NCBI RefSeq assembly: GCF_042432445.1
Contig: NZ_JBHLXE010000094.1
Location: 1 to 34,253 of the forward strand
Length of the DNA: 34,253 nucleotides
Origin: Thorsellia kenyensis
GTDB taxonomy: Bacteria > Pseudomonadota > Gammaproteobacteria > Enterobacterales > Thorselliaceae
Direction: 5' to 3'
The translations under genes were made by a program, and so were the position numbers. The notes below the pieces were generated by a model. That model was not told the origin of the DNA, did no database searches, and saw only the letters and a program-made list of their open reading frames with translations. Positions 6,758 through 14,092 of this stretch are shown piece by piece; the stretch's first letter is position 1; each line of letters starts with the position of its first letter.

Positions 6758-8371
6758 TTAAGCATGACTCGCCGTTTCTTTAAGTATAAAATCCACAACC
6801 CTGTGCGCCAGCATGATAACAGGTGCATTTGTATTTCCACTAATAATATGTGGAAACGCTGAACTGTCAGCCACACGTAATCCTTTAATGCCCCATACTT
6901 TTAGCGTAGGATCGACAACTGAAGTTGCTGCTGCCCCGCCCATTGCACATGTGCCAACAGGATGGAATACTGTTTGAGCATTTTCTCTAACAAAATCAGC
7001 AATTTTATCGTCAGAATCATACGCTGCGTCAGGAAATACCACGTCGTGAACAATATTTTTCAAAGAGGGCATGTCAAACATTTTCACACCAAATTTTACT
7101 GCGCGTACTTGAGCTTCTAAATCACCAGGCGCTGAAAAATAATTACCATATATTTTGGGTAGATCATTTACATCACGACTTCTCAATTTAACCTCTCCTC
7201 TCGATTCAGGGTATAAATGCCCCATCTTTAGAGTAAAACCTTCCAGCTCAGAAGTCATTTCTTTATCTTGAAGACCAAAATTTTCAATAAGTGGGAATGT
7301 ATGAATTTGAGTATCCCTTCGGCCATCTCCGTCTAAATCGAAAAAACCACCACTTTCAAGTATGTTGGAAGTTACAACACCCCCTTTGAATAAAAGCCAA
7401 TTGAGACCCTGCCAATATTTTTTAAACCCTTTAGTATCACTTAAAATACTCATCGGTTCTTTTAATCGACCACACACGTTCAAGTGCAAGTGATCTTGAA
7501 AATTTTTACCAACCTGAGAACTCTCCAATAGAACAGGTATTCCCATTTCCTCTAAGTGATCTTTAGGGCCAATTCCAGAAAGCAGCAAGAGTTTTGGACT
7601 TCCAATAGCACCAGCACTGACAATCACCTCTTTTTTAGCCTTAGCGACAACAGTACTGCCACCATTTTGTTGATATTCAACACCAACAGCCTGACCATTT
7701 TCTATCAGGATACGGTGGGTAGTACAATCTGTTTTTAATGTTAACAAAGGATTATCCTTGACTCGATTGAGATAAGAATAGACTGTACTGGCTCTCTTTC
7801 CTTTATGAATAGTCGCTTGATAAAATCCTACACCTTCTTTATCTTGTCCATTGAAGTCTGTAACGTATTCGTAACCCATTTCTTGTGCTGCCTGCAAATA
7901 GGCCATAGCAAGTGCATGTCGATGTCTATTCTCAGTGACATAGAGGTGACCTTGTGTTCCATGATAAGGTAATGACAAACTTTCATTTCGTTCGCAAGCT
8001 TTAAATGCATTTAATACTTCTTCGTACCCCCAACCTTCACAACCAAAACGATTTTTCCATTCTTCATAGTCATGCGGTATGCCTCTTACATAAGCCATAC
8101 CATTTACTGAACTACTTCCACCAAGAACTTTACCTTGCGGAACATCAATGCGGCGGTTATTAGCATAAGGTTCCGGCTCGGTTTGATATTTCCATGTGTG
8201 GCTAGCCATCACAAAAGGAAGTCCCGCGGGCATATGTATATATTTATTTTTATCTGTTGGACCCGATTCAATTAGCAATACTTTGGCTTTCGTTTCTTCT
8301 ATCAAACGCGTAGCGATTACACAGCCCGCAGAACCAGCACCAACAATGATATAGTCATAGTTTTGATCCAT
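6758..8371 (-). CDS. GMC-family FAD alcohol dehydrogenase, BetA (choline dehydrogenase)-like
   Basis: A 537-residue glucose-methanol-choline oxidoreductase, close to the usual family length. Residues 11-16 (GAGSAG) bind the FAD ADP moiety, KVLGGSSSVNGM (81-92) is GMC signature 1 and GAIGSPKLLLLSGIG is signature 2. The active-site pair is the His of FHPVGTCAMG (about 470) and the Asn of SGNTNAP (about 513). Such enzymes oxidise primary alcohols, including choline and aromatic or aliphatic alcohols, to aldehydes with FAD. No choline sensor (BetI) or betaine aldehyde dehydrogenase adjoins it, so choline is not assured. The gene diverges from a MarR regulator, and the palindrome at 8449-8474 lies between them. 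Ribosome binding site GGGGTG precedes ATG 8371. Confidence 0.85.
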   Translation of the reverse strand: MDQNYDYIIVGAGSAGCVIATRLIEETKAKVLLIESGPTDKNKYIHMPAGLPFVMASHTWKYQTEPEPYANNRRIDVPQGKVLGGSSSVNGMAYVRGIPHDYEEWKNRFGCEGWGYEEVLNAFKACERNESLSLPYHGTQGHLYVTENRHRHALAMAYLQAAQEMGYEYVTDFNGQDKEGVGFYQATIHKGKRASTVYSYLNRVKDNPLLTLKTDCTTHRILIENGQAVGVEYQQNGGSTVVAKAKKEVIVSAGAIGSPKLLLLSGIGPKDHLEEMGIPVLLESSQVGKNFQDHLHLNVCGRLKEPMSILSDTKGFKKYWQGLNWLLFKGGVVTSNILESGGFFDLDGDGRRDTQIHTFPLIENFGLQDKEMTSELEGFTLKMGHLYPESRGEVKLRSRDVNDLPKIYGNYFSAPGDLEAQVRAVKFGVKMFDMPSLKNIVHDVVFPDAAYDSDDKIADFVRENAQTVFHPVGTCAMGGAAATSVVDPTLKVWGIKGLRVADSSAFPHIISGNTNAPVIMLAHRVVDFILKETASHA

Positions 8372-8448
8372 GAATCACCCCTTTTATCCAATTGATATTA
8401 AATAATAATTAGTTCCCTTTGCAGTTTTTGAGTAAAAGGGAATCCATA

Positions 8449-8474
8449 AAAATCGTTAATACATTAACGTTTTT
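8449..8474. promoter_or_regulatory. Palindromic operator candidate between GMC gene and MarR gene
   Basis: AAAATCGTTAAT (8449-8460), AC, ATTAACGTTTTT (8463-8474) gives 12-base arms with a single mismatch and a 7-base perfect core, CGTTAAT-AC-ATTAACG. Its size and dyad symmetry suit a MarR dimer. It lies 78 bases before the GMC start and 260 bases before the MarR start. MarR-type control of the divergent gene is an inference. Confidence 0.5.
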
Positions 8475-8733
8475 CTTTACAAATTGATATAAGCAAAAAA
8501 TAGCCTTTAGTAAAAACATGAACTCTCTCACATATTTTTGTTTTTTTAATAACATTAAGTCATATATTGAATTTAATCATGAATTGCTGTTTTTTAACTT
8601 TCACGCTTAGATAGATTTTGGTACACTAACGCTTATTACTTGAACGCTTAGTTCCTCTCTATTTAGTGCCTTTGGCATTCTTCACAATAAATACTGAGCG
8701 ATAATTTTTTAGTCTTTCTAGAGGTCTACGTAA

Positions 8734-9210
8734 ATGAGACAATCTTTGACCCTCGCTCTGCTTCAAGCAAGGGAGACGGCCATGCTTTTTTTTCGCCCCA
8801 TTCTTCATAAATACAATTTAACTGAACAACAGTGGAGAATTATGCGGGTCTTATTTAATCTCCGTTCAGTAGATTTTGATGAACTTTCAAAAAAAACTTG
8901 TATTTTAAAACCTAGCCTCACCGGTATTTTAAATAGAATGGAAAGAGATGAGCTTATATTTAAACTAAAGCCTCTTAACGATCAAAGAAAACTTTTTATT
9001 GCTTTAACTGAAAAAGGCCAATTTATTTCTAAACATGTACATTATGAGATTGAACTAGGCTACAAAAAGATTGAGTCCTCATTTTCACTAGAAAAATTAA
9101 ATGCATTACAAGCCCTCATTGAAGAGTTTAATGCACTTAGTTCTTCGACTGAACTTTTGGAATTAAACACACAGCCTATTGCAGAAAAACAAAACTCTTC
9201 AACCTCTTGA
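8734..9210 (+). CDS. MarR-family (HpaR-like) transcriptional regulator, second copy
   Basis: 158 residues with the same arrangement as the regulator at 5038: FFRPILHKYNLTEQQWRIMR (19-38), recognition helix KPSLTGILNRME (59-70), wing NDQRKLFIAL (82-91). The C-terminal 20 residues are a Ser/Thr/Glu-rich tail not found in the other copy. HpaR-type regulators usually repress aromatic catabolism. Divergence from the GMC dehydrogenase makes that gene its most likely target, and the LuxR gene follows on the same strand after about 560 bases. The ATG at 8734 follows GAGGT by 8 bases. Confidence 0.85.
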   Translation: MRQSLTLALLQARETAMLFFRPILHKYNLTEQQWRIMRVLFNLRSVDFDELSKKTCILKPSLTGILNRMERDELIFKLKPLNDQRKLFIALTEKGQFISKHVHYEIELGYKKIESSFSLEKLNALQALIEEFNALSSSTELLELNTQPIAEKQNSSTS

Positions 9211-9254
9211 TGAGTCAGTTTTTAGTTTACTAAACATCTTGGCTTTAAGTTATA

Positions 9255-9310
9255 TATACCCAATTGAAATCAAGATGCAGGGCTTTTTCATGCTTAAAGT
9301 CCACCGAATA
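9255..9310 (+). repeat. Diverged dispersed repeat, copy 2
   Basis: Matches the copy near 2961 over 24 of 27 bases (TATACCCAATTGAAATCAAG then ATGCAGG) and again at CGAATAGGCAT (9305-9314 area). The hairpin at 9318 follows immediately, while copy 1 has no equivalent perfect hairpin. Confidence 0.5.
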
Positions 9311-9317
9311 GGCATTA

Positions 9318-9352
9318 GTTTATCTTTTGCAAAGCACTTGCAAAAGATAAAC
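9318..9352 (+). terminator. Perfect 15-base hairpin after the second MarR gene
   Basis: GTTTATCTTTTGCAA (9318-9332) and TTGCAAAAGATAAAC (9338-9352) are perfectly complementary around the 5-base loop AGCAC. It is about 110 bases past the MarR stop. No T run follows, so it may act in either direction as a weak terminator or belong to the neighbouring repeat element. Confidence 0.5.
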
Positions 9353-9768
9353 AGTATAAAAAGAATTTTAGTGTTATGCTTTGTGTTATTTCAACTTGTT
9401 AGGTTTTATTGTTTTAGCTTGTGTTCTGAATTAATATGTCACCCAATCGTTAAATCACTTTTAAAAAGTCACCAAGTATTCGGTGATTTACTTCACAAAT
9501 AATTAATTTTTATTGGTTTCAGCTCTATTATTCACAACTTCTTTTGAAATTTGTAAGTCTCTGTTTATTAATCAAATTTTAAAGTTCATTTATTTCCCTT
9601 CAAATCGCCACAATAGTTAACATGATGTTTATAAATGTTTTTTAACTCCCCCTTTTTTTAGTCACTTGATTTTTGAAATGAGGTTTTTTTCTTCAATTAG
9701 TGATAGGCTATTAAACACTAACTTATTAGTATTAAGTCGGTTAATTTAATTACTCTGATGAGGTAGGT

Positions 9769-10557
9769 ATGCGTACTAATTCATTTCATTTGTCTGAGGT
9801 GATTGATTCTGTAAATACTAAATACTTTACACAAGTTTTATTGAATTTTTTACACTCTAAATTCTACTTTGACAGTGCAATAGCTTTTAATTATCAATCA
9901 TCACATAGACCATTTTGTATCTTTCAATCAGATAAGGAATCCGTACATAACCATAAGAACCTTTATGAACAAGGGGCTTACCTAGATGATCCTTTCTATC
10001 AAAATGTTTCTAACAATCAGGATATCGACATCATCAAGTTGCATGAAATAGCGCCCAGAGATTTTTTAAAATCAACTTATTTTCGAGAGTTTTATCATAA
10101 AACAGGCTGGTCAGATGAGACCGGTATATTAATGCGACTAAATCAAGAGGAAACAACCGGCTTTTTCTTTAGCCATTTTCGAATAAAGAGTAATCGATTC
10201 AATAAAGACAGAGACATTCTGGATTTTTTTTCTATTGTGAAAAGTTTATTAAAATTACATTTACACTATCTGGAACTCAATAAAAAAGTTTCTCAATTCA
10301 TCGAATTACCCGATAAAGAATTGAAAAGTACTTCTATAAACCCAAGAGTTACACCTTTTATCAAATTGACTCGCAAAGAAAAAGAAATAGCCGAATTGAT
10401 CCTATCAGGTAAAACGTCTAACGAAATAGCTAAACACTTATTTATTTCGGTCGGCACAGTAAAAAATCATCGGAAAAACCTTTATGCGAAACTAGCAGTA
10501 AAATCACAATGTGAACTATTTGCTCTATTTAATCCTAAGTATTCTTCTATTAAATAG
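9769..10557 (+). CDS. LuxR-type transcriptional regulator
   Basis: 262 residues. The C-terminus (199-252) is a classic LuxR/FixJ helix-turn-helix: KLTRKEKEIAELILSGKTSN, EIAKHLFISVGTVKNHRKNL. There is no receiver domain. The N-terminal 180 residues have the size of a ligand-binding domain, and the segment YLDDPFYQ (71-78) resembles the DP region of autoinducer-binding folds. The other aromatic ligand-contact residues of acyl-homoserine-lactone receptors are not clear, so it may bind another small molecule. No LuxI-like synthase is near. It lies 123 bases upstream of, and in line with, the FAD oxidase-cupin-aldehyde dehydrogenase set, whose activator it probably is. GAGG lies shortly before the ATG. 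Confidence 0.8.
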   Translation: MRTNSFHLSEVIDSVNTKYFTQVLLNFLHSKFYFDSAIAFNYQSSHRPFCIFQSDKESVHNHKNLYEQGAYLDDPFYQNVSNNQDIDIIKLHEIAPRDFLKSTYFREFYHKTGWSDETGILMRLNQEETTGFFFSHFRIKSNRFNKDRDILDFFSIVKSLLKLHLHYLELNKKVSQFIELPDKELKSTSINPRVTPFIKLTRKEKEIAELILSGKTSNEIAKHLFISVGTVKNHRKNLYAKLAVKSQCELFALFNPKYSSIK

Positions 10558-10585
10558 TATTTGAATAGGTTTTATCAAGAATGCG

Positions 10586-10599
10586 TTTGTGATCACAAA
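10586..10599. promoter_or_regulatory. Perfect 14-base palindrome upstream of the FAD oxidase gene
   Basis: TTTGTGATCACAAA is a perfect dyad 81 bases before the oxidase start and 29 bases after the LuxR stop. Its half-sites TGTGA and TCACA abut, without the 6-base spacer of a CRP site. It could be the site of the LuxR-type protein or another dimeric regulator. Confidence 0.5.
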
Positions 10600-10609
10600 A
10601 TCCTACAAC

Positions 10610-10663
10610 TATCCCTAAGGGGATATATCAGTGAATAACTTGTTATTGAATAATAACTTCACT
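10610..10663 (+). promoter_or_regulatory. Stacked stem-loops in the oxidase gene leader
   Basis: Two structures follow the palindrome. TATCCC-TAAG-GGGATA (10610-10625) is a 6-base stem. AGTGAA (10630-10635) pairs with TTCACT (10658-10663) around GTTATT-GAAT-AATAAC (10642-10657), giving a nested double stem. The oxidase Shine-Dalgarno AGGAGG is at 10671-10676. DNA operator or leader-RNA roles are both possible. Confidence 0.4.
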
Positions 10664-10680
10664 TTTATTTAGGAGGCAAT

Positions 10681-11979
10681 ATGGATCAAATCAATTCTTT
10701 AACTTATTACGCAGTCACTAAAAAATATGATTTACAGTTTGCTGAGTTAACTGAAGATCTTGACGTGGATGTGGTCATCGTCGGCGGTGGTTTTTCAGGG
10801 ATAAACACAGCCCTTGAGTTAGCAGAGCAAGGAATTACTAATATTGCAATTTTAGAGGCGAACTATTTAGGCTATGGCGGAACAGGACGCAATGGCGGAC
10901 AAGTCATGGCTGGTATAGGACATGATCTGGAAAAAATCAAAAAACATGTTGGAAAAGAAGGACTAGACGCGATTTTTAAAATAAGTAATCTTGGGGCTGG
11001 TATCATTCGAGACAGAATAAAAAAATATGCTATTGATGCTGATTTCTGCCCTGGTTATGCCTATTTGGGGAGTAATAGGCGACAAGAAAAAACTTTGCTA
11101 TCGTGGTTTAAAGAATTTAAAGAAATATCCCCCGAAGATGAAATTGAATTTTATACCGGAAATGACATAAAAAAAATCGTAGGTTCAGATGCCTATACCT
11201 GTGGCATTAAGCATATGGGTGGTGGGCATGTCCATTCGTTAAACCTTATGCTAGGTGAAGCAAAAGCGGCGGTGAGTTACGGTGTCAAAATCTATGAAAA
11301 AAGCCCAGTGGTATCTGTTGAATATGGTCAAAGGATAACAGTCAGAACCAATAAGGCAAAAGTCGTTGCTAACAAGATGCTCTGGGCTTGCAATGGTTTT
11401 TTAGCAGGATTAGAACCCTATATCTATAAAAAAACCATCAATACTTATGCATTTCAATTAGCAACAGAGCCACTCAGTGATGAATTAATTGAACAGATCA
11501 GCCCTATTCGTGGGGCTTATAGTGATATTCGTCCAATAATAGATTATTACCGAGTAACAAAAGAGAACCGTTTACTTTTCGGAAGTGCAACTCGCTGGCT
11601 CGAATACATACCCAAAGATTTAAAAGCATGGAACCGAGAAATTATGCTTGAAATATTTCCATATCTAAGTGATGTGAAGATAGATTTAGCCTGGGGAGGT
11701 CCGCTCTGCTGTAGCGCTAATCTTTTTCCTCAAATAGGTACACTGCCAGATAATCCAAATGTCTTTTATGTTCAGGGTTACTCTGGTTTTGGTGTGACTC
11801 CGAGTCACATCGTCTGTAAGGTATTAGCGGAGGGTATGAATGAAGGATCTGAAAGCTATGACTTAATGAGCTCTATTCAGCATGTCAATATCATAGGCAA
11901 AGATGCCCTTCGTCCACTCATTACCAGTGCAGCCAAAATTTGGCATCAAACATCAGGGTACTGGAAAGGAAGGAGATAA
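10681..11979 (+). CDS. FAD-dependent amine oxidase, PuuB/OrdL-like (DAO family)
   Basis: 432 residues, as for gamma-glutamylputrescine oxidase (about 426). VDVVIVGGGFSG (29-40) is the FAD-binding Rossmann motif, and LGYGGTGRNGGQ (63-74) is the hallmark segment of the PuuB/OrdL group of the D-amino-acid-oxidase fold. The C-terminal YVQGYSGFGVTPSH is the second FAD contact. These enzymes oxidise a primary or secondary amine to an aldehyde or imine with production of peroxide. A strong AGGAGG lies four bases before the ATG. The next two genes, a cupin and an aldehyde dehydrogenase, are co-directional, as in Puu-type modules, but no gamma-glutamylputrescine synthetase (PuuA) or hydrolase (PuuD) is present, so the substrate may be a free amine. 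Confidence 0.85.
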   Translation: MDQINSLTYYAVTKKYDLQFAELTEDLDVDVVIVGGGFSGINTALELAEQGITNIAILEANYLGYGGTGRNGGQVMAGIGHDLEKIKKHVGKEGLDAIFKISNLGAGIIRDRIKKYAIDADFCPGYAYLGSNRRQEKTLLSWFKEFKEISPEDEIEFYTGNDIKKIVGSDAYTCGIKHMGGGHVHSLNLMLGEAKAAVSYGVKIYEKSPVVSVEYGQRITVRTNKAKVVANKMLWACNGFLAGLEPYIYKKTINTYAFQLATEPLSDELIEQISPIRGAYSDIRPIIDYYRVTKENRLLFGSATRWLEYIPKDLKAWNREIMLEIFPYLSDVKIDLAWGGPLCCSANLFPQIGTLPDNPNVFYVQGYSGFGVTPSHIVCKVLAEGMNEGSESYDLMSSIQHVNIIGKDALRPLITSAAKIWHQTSGYWKGRR

Positions 11980-12057
11980 TTCGATTACTCTCGTTTATAT
12001 TAATTTTGTTAAACCGACTTAAAAAGTCTTTTTTTAATCCGTATCAAGGAGCTATTT

Positions 12058-12423
12058 ATGAAAGCAATATTACTCAAAGAAGCCATTCCAACGTTACACA
12101 AAATAGGCAGTATTACTTTATTAGGTTCAACAGTAATTGAGGGTGATCCTCAGGCATCGGCTTTATCTACATTAGGTGAACCTTCTGATAATCTCAATGG
12201 GGGATACTTTGCATGCACCCATGGCAAATTTTCTATGACTTATCCATTTACAGAATATGCCACTGTCCTGTCTGGCTCTCTTGCACTCACAAATGAGTTA
12301 ACCGGTGAAAGGACTGTTTATGGTCCTGGTGATTCTTGGATTGTAGAGAAAGGAACTCCTGTAACTTGGGAGGTCTTGTCAGATGAGTTTGTAAAACATT
12401 ATCTCGCTTGCGTTAACCCATAA
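12058..12423 (+). CDS. Single cupin-domain protein (DUF861 / EutQ-like fold)
   Basis: 121 residues forming one cupin barrel: GGYFACTHGKFSMTYPFTEY carries the first strand pair, ATVLSGSLALTNE gives the turn Gly, and VYGPGDSWIVEKGTPVTWEV is the second cupin motif with PGD. This is the short COG3450-type cupin frequently found in amine and betaine catabolic operons next to PuuB-type oxidases and aldehyde dehydrogenases. Its reaction is unknown. It starts at ATG 12058 after AAGGAG, 78 bases past the oxidase stop, and ends 12 bases before the aldehyde dehydrogenase, which is consistent with a single transcript. Confidence 0.75.
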   Translation: MKAILLKEAIPTLHKIGSITLLGSTVIEGDPQASALSTLGEPSDNLNGGYFACTHGKFSMTYPFTEYATVLSGSLALTNELTGERTVYGPGDSWIVEKGTPVTWEVLSDEFVKHYLACVNP

Positions 12424-12435
12424 TTTGGAGGCCTC

Positions 12436-13929
12436 ATGACTGATATAACCCTTTTACCCTCTGTGGTGGATTTTTTAAAACAATCCCACGGCCAATATAT
12501 TAATGGACAGCATGTTAAAACCTCAAGCAGCAAATCTCTCGAGGTTTTCAATCCTGCAACAGGAGAAATCATTGCTCATGTTCATAAAGCGACTGATGCT
12601 GAAATAGATGCCGCAGTTCAGGCCGCTCATACTGCATTTCATAGTACTTGGGCTGACACATCACCTATGCAAAGAGGGGATTACCTTTATAAATTAGCCG
12701 AATTATTGCAAAGAGATAGAGAAATTTTGGCGCAAATTGAAAGTCTTAGTTCTGGTAAAATCATTCAACTTTCACGTTTTTTAGAGATAGATCAATCAAC
12801 CCAATTTTTGAAATATTTTGCAGGTTGGTCTAGTAAAATTAGTGGAGAAACACTTAATGTTTCCCTACCGTCTTTTAATAAAGAGAAATATTCAGCGTTT
12901 ACCTTACGCGAACCTGTTGGTGTTGTTGCTGGGATAATTCCCTGGAACTTCTCAATTATGATTGCCATTTGGAAACTTGCAGCAGCGCTAACCTGTGGCT
13001 GTACCATCGTCCTCAAACCAAGTGAATATACCCCCTTGACTTTACTCAAATTAGTCGATTTAGCAAAAGAGGCGGGGATCCCAGATGGTGTTATTAATAT
13101 TGTCAATGGTGATGGTAAAGAGGTTGGTACTCGTTTAATCACTCATAAACTCGTATCAAAAGTAAGTTTTACAGGCTCTGTAGCTACAGGTTTAATTGTG
13201 GGTGAACAAGCCATGCACTCGAATTTGAAACGTACCACACTAGAACTTGGTGGTAAAAACGGTGCAGCCTTCTTAACTGACGTCTCTGTGGAAACGATTG
13301 TCAATGGCATTATCGAAGCGGGTTTCTTAAATCAAGGGCAAATCTGTGCAGCAGCAGAGCGCTTTTATATTCCTAATGACCTTTTACCTGAAGTGATGGA
13401 TAAACTTGCTGTGGCTTTAGGATCAATGAAAATTGGATCCTCTTTGGATGAAACCACTCAAGTCGGTCCACTGGCTAATAAAATGCAAAAAGAAAAAGTG
13501 CTTAGCTTAATTGAAAAAGCAAAATCCGAAGGAAATAAAATTATCTGTGGAGGCCATGCCATTGAAGGAGCTGGCTATTTTGTTGCCCCAACGGCGATAT
13601 TGGCTAATAGTACTCAAGATACCTTAATGAAAGAAGAGACGTTTGGTCCTGTTGGTACATTAATTGGTTATGATAACGAAAACGAACTGATTAATATGCT
13701 TAACGATAGTCCTTACGGGCTTTCTGCAAGTTTATGGACTAATGACTTAAGTAAAGCCTATCGAATGATCCCTAAAATAGAAGCAGGTACTTTATGGGTC
13801 AATATGCATACTTTTTTAGATCCAGCCCTACCATTTGGGGGCGTCAAAGCGTCTGGAATAGGGAGAGAATTTGGGAGCGCATTTATTGAATATTATACTG
13901 AATTAAAGTCCGTTATGATTCGTTATTAA
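12436..13929 (+). CDS. NAD(P)-dependent aldehyde dehydrogenase, FeaB/PuuC-like
   Basis: 497 residues. Catalytic residues are all visible: Asn171 in IPWNFS, Glu270 in TLELGGKN, Cys304 in NQGQICAAAE, and the EETFGPVG segment. NAD-binding FTGSVATG is at 245-252. By sequence it resembles phenylacetaldehyde dehydrogenase FeaB: an N-terminal HGQYINGQ, GSxxTG motif, and a C-terminal LWVNMHTFLDPALPFGGVKA and YYTELKSVMIRY. FeaB converts phenylacetaldehyde to phenylacetate in aromatic monoamine degradation; PuuC acts on aminobutyraldehydes. The oxidase upstream would supply the aldehyde. GGAGG lies before the ATG and a strong terminator follows. Confidence 0.9.
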   Translation: MTDITLLPSVVDFLKQSHGQYINGQHVKTSSSKSLEVFNPATGEIIAHVHKATDAEIDAAVQAAHTAFHSTWADTSPMQRGDYLYKLAELLQRDREILAQIESLSSGKIIQLSRFLEIDQSTQFLKYFAGWSSKISGETLNVSLPSFNKEKYSAFTLREPVGVVAGIIPWNFSIMIAIWKLAAALTCGCTIVLKPSEYTPLTLLKLVDLAKEAGIPDGVINIVNGDGKEVGTRLITHKLVSKVSFTGSVATGLIVGEQAMHSNLKRTTLELGGKNGAAFLTDVSVETIVNGIIEAGFLNQGQICAAAERFYIPNDLLPEVMDKLAVALGSMKIGSSLDETTQVGPLANKMQKEKVLSLIEKAKSEGNKIICGGHAIEGAGYFVAPTAILANSTQDTLMKEETFGPVGTLIGYDNENELINMLNDSPYGLSASLWTNDLSKAYRMIPKIEAGTLWVNMHTFLDPALPFGGVKASGIGREFGSAFIEYYTELKSVMIRY

Positions 13930-13933
13930 ATCT

Positions 13934-13970
13934 AAGGCAGTATCTTTGCTTTTTTAAAAGATACTGCCTT
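13934..13970 (+). terminator. Intrinsic terminator after the aldehyde dehydrogenase gene
   Basis: AAGGCAGTATCTTT (13934-13947) and AAAGATACTGCCTT (13957-13970) form a 14-base perfect stem with a 9-base T-rich loop, followed by ATCAATTTTT. It is 5 bases past the stop at 13929 and closes the oxidase-cupin-dehydrogenase unit. It is near-symmetric and could also help stop transcription from the converging MoaF gene. Confidence 0.85.
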
Positions 13971-14092
13971 ATCAATTTTTGTCTAACTGTCACTTTATTT
14001 GAATAAACTAACAATACAAAAGATGTGGCAGTACCGATTCTTCTGCATAAAATCAGATGTGTTAGCTAGGCTTCTTGACCTTAAAATGAACA

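Larger units (their letters stand above)
9211..9768. other. Gene-free stretch before the LuxR-type gene
   Basis: No supported gene. It contains the second copy of the dispersed repeat (about 9255-9310), a 15-base perfect hairpin (9318-9352), long T/A-rich tracts, and close to the LuxR gene the palindrome ACTAA-CTTA-TTAGT (9717-9730) and CGGTTA (9738-9743). A 107-codon frame at 9179-9502 crosses the repeat and hairpin and lacks a ribosome binding site. Confidence 0.5.

Noticed and set aside
6758..8371. Calling the GMC enzyme BetA with certainty
   Set aside because: No BetB, BetI or BetT is adjacent and other GMC alcohol dehydrogenases share the same motifs.
9179..9502. 107-codon open frame after the second MarR gene
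   Set aside because: It runs through the dispersed repeat and the 15-base hairpin, lacks a ribosome binding site, and has the composition of non-coding AT-rich DNA.
9769..10557. Acyl-homoserine-lactone quorum sensor
   Set aside because: Only a DP-like segment is seen; other ligand-contact residues and a LuxI-type synthase are not evident.
10586..10599. TTTGTGATCACAAA as a CRP site
   Set aside because: TGTGA and TCACA half-sites abut, whereas CRP needs a 6-base spacer.
12792..13142. 116-codon frame antisense to the aldehyde dehydrogenase
   Set aside because: Shadow of a strongly supported gene with all catalytic motifs.
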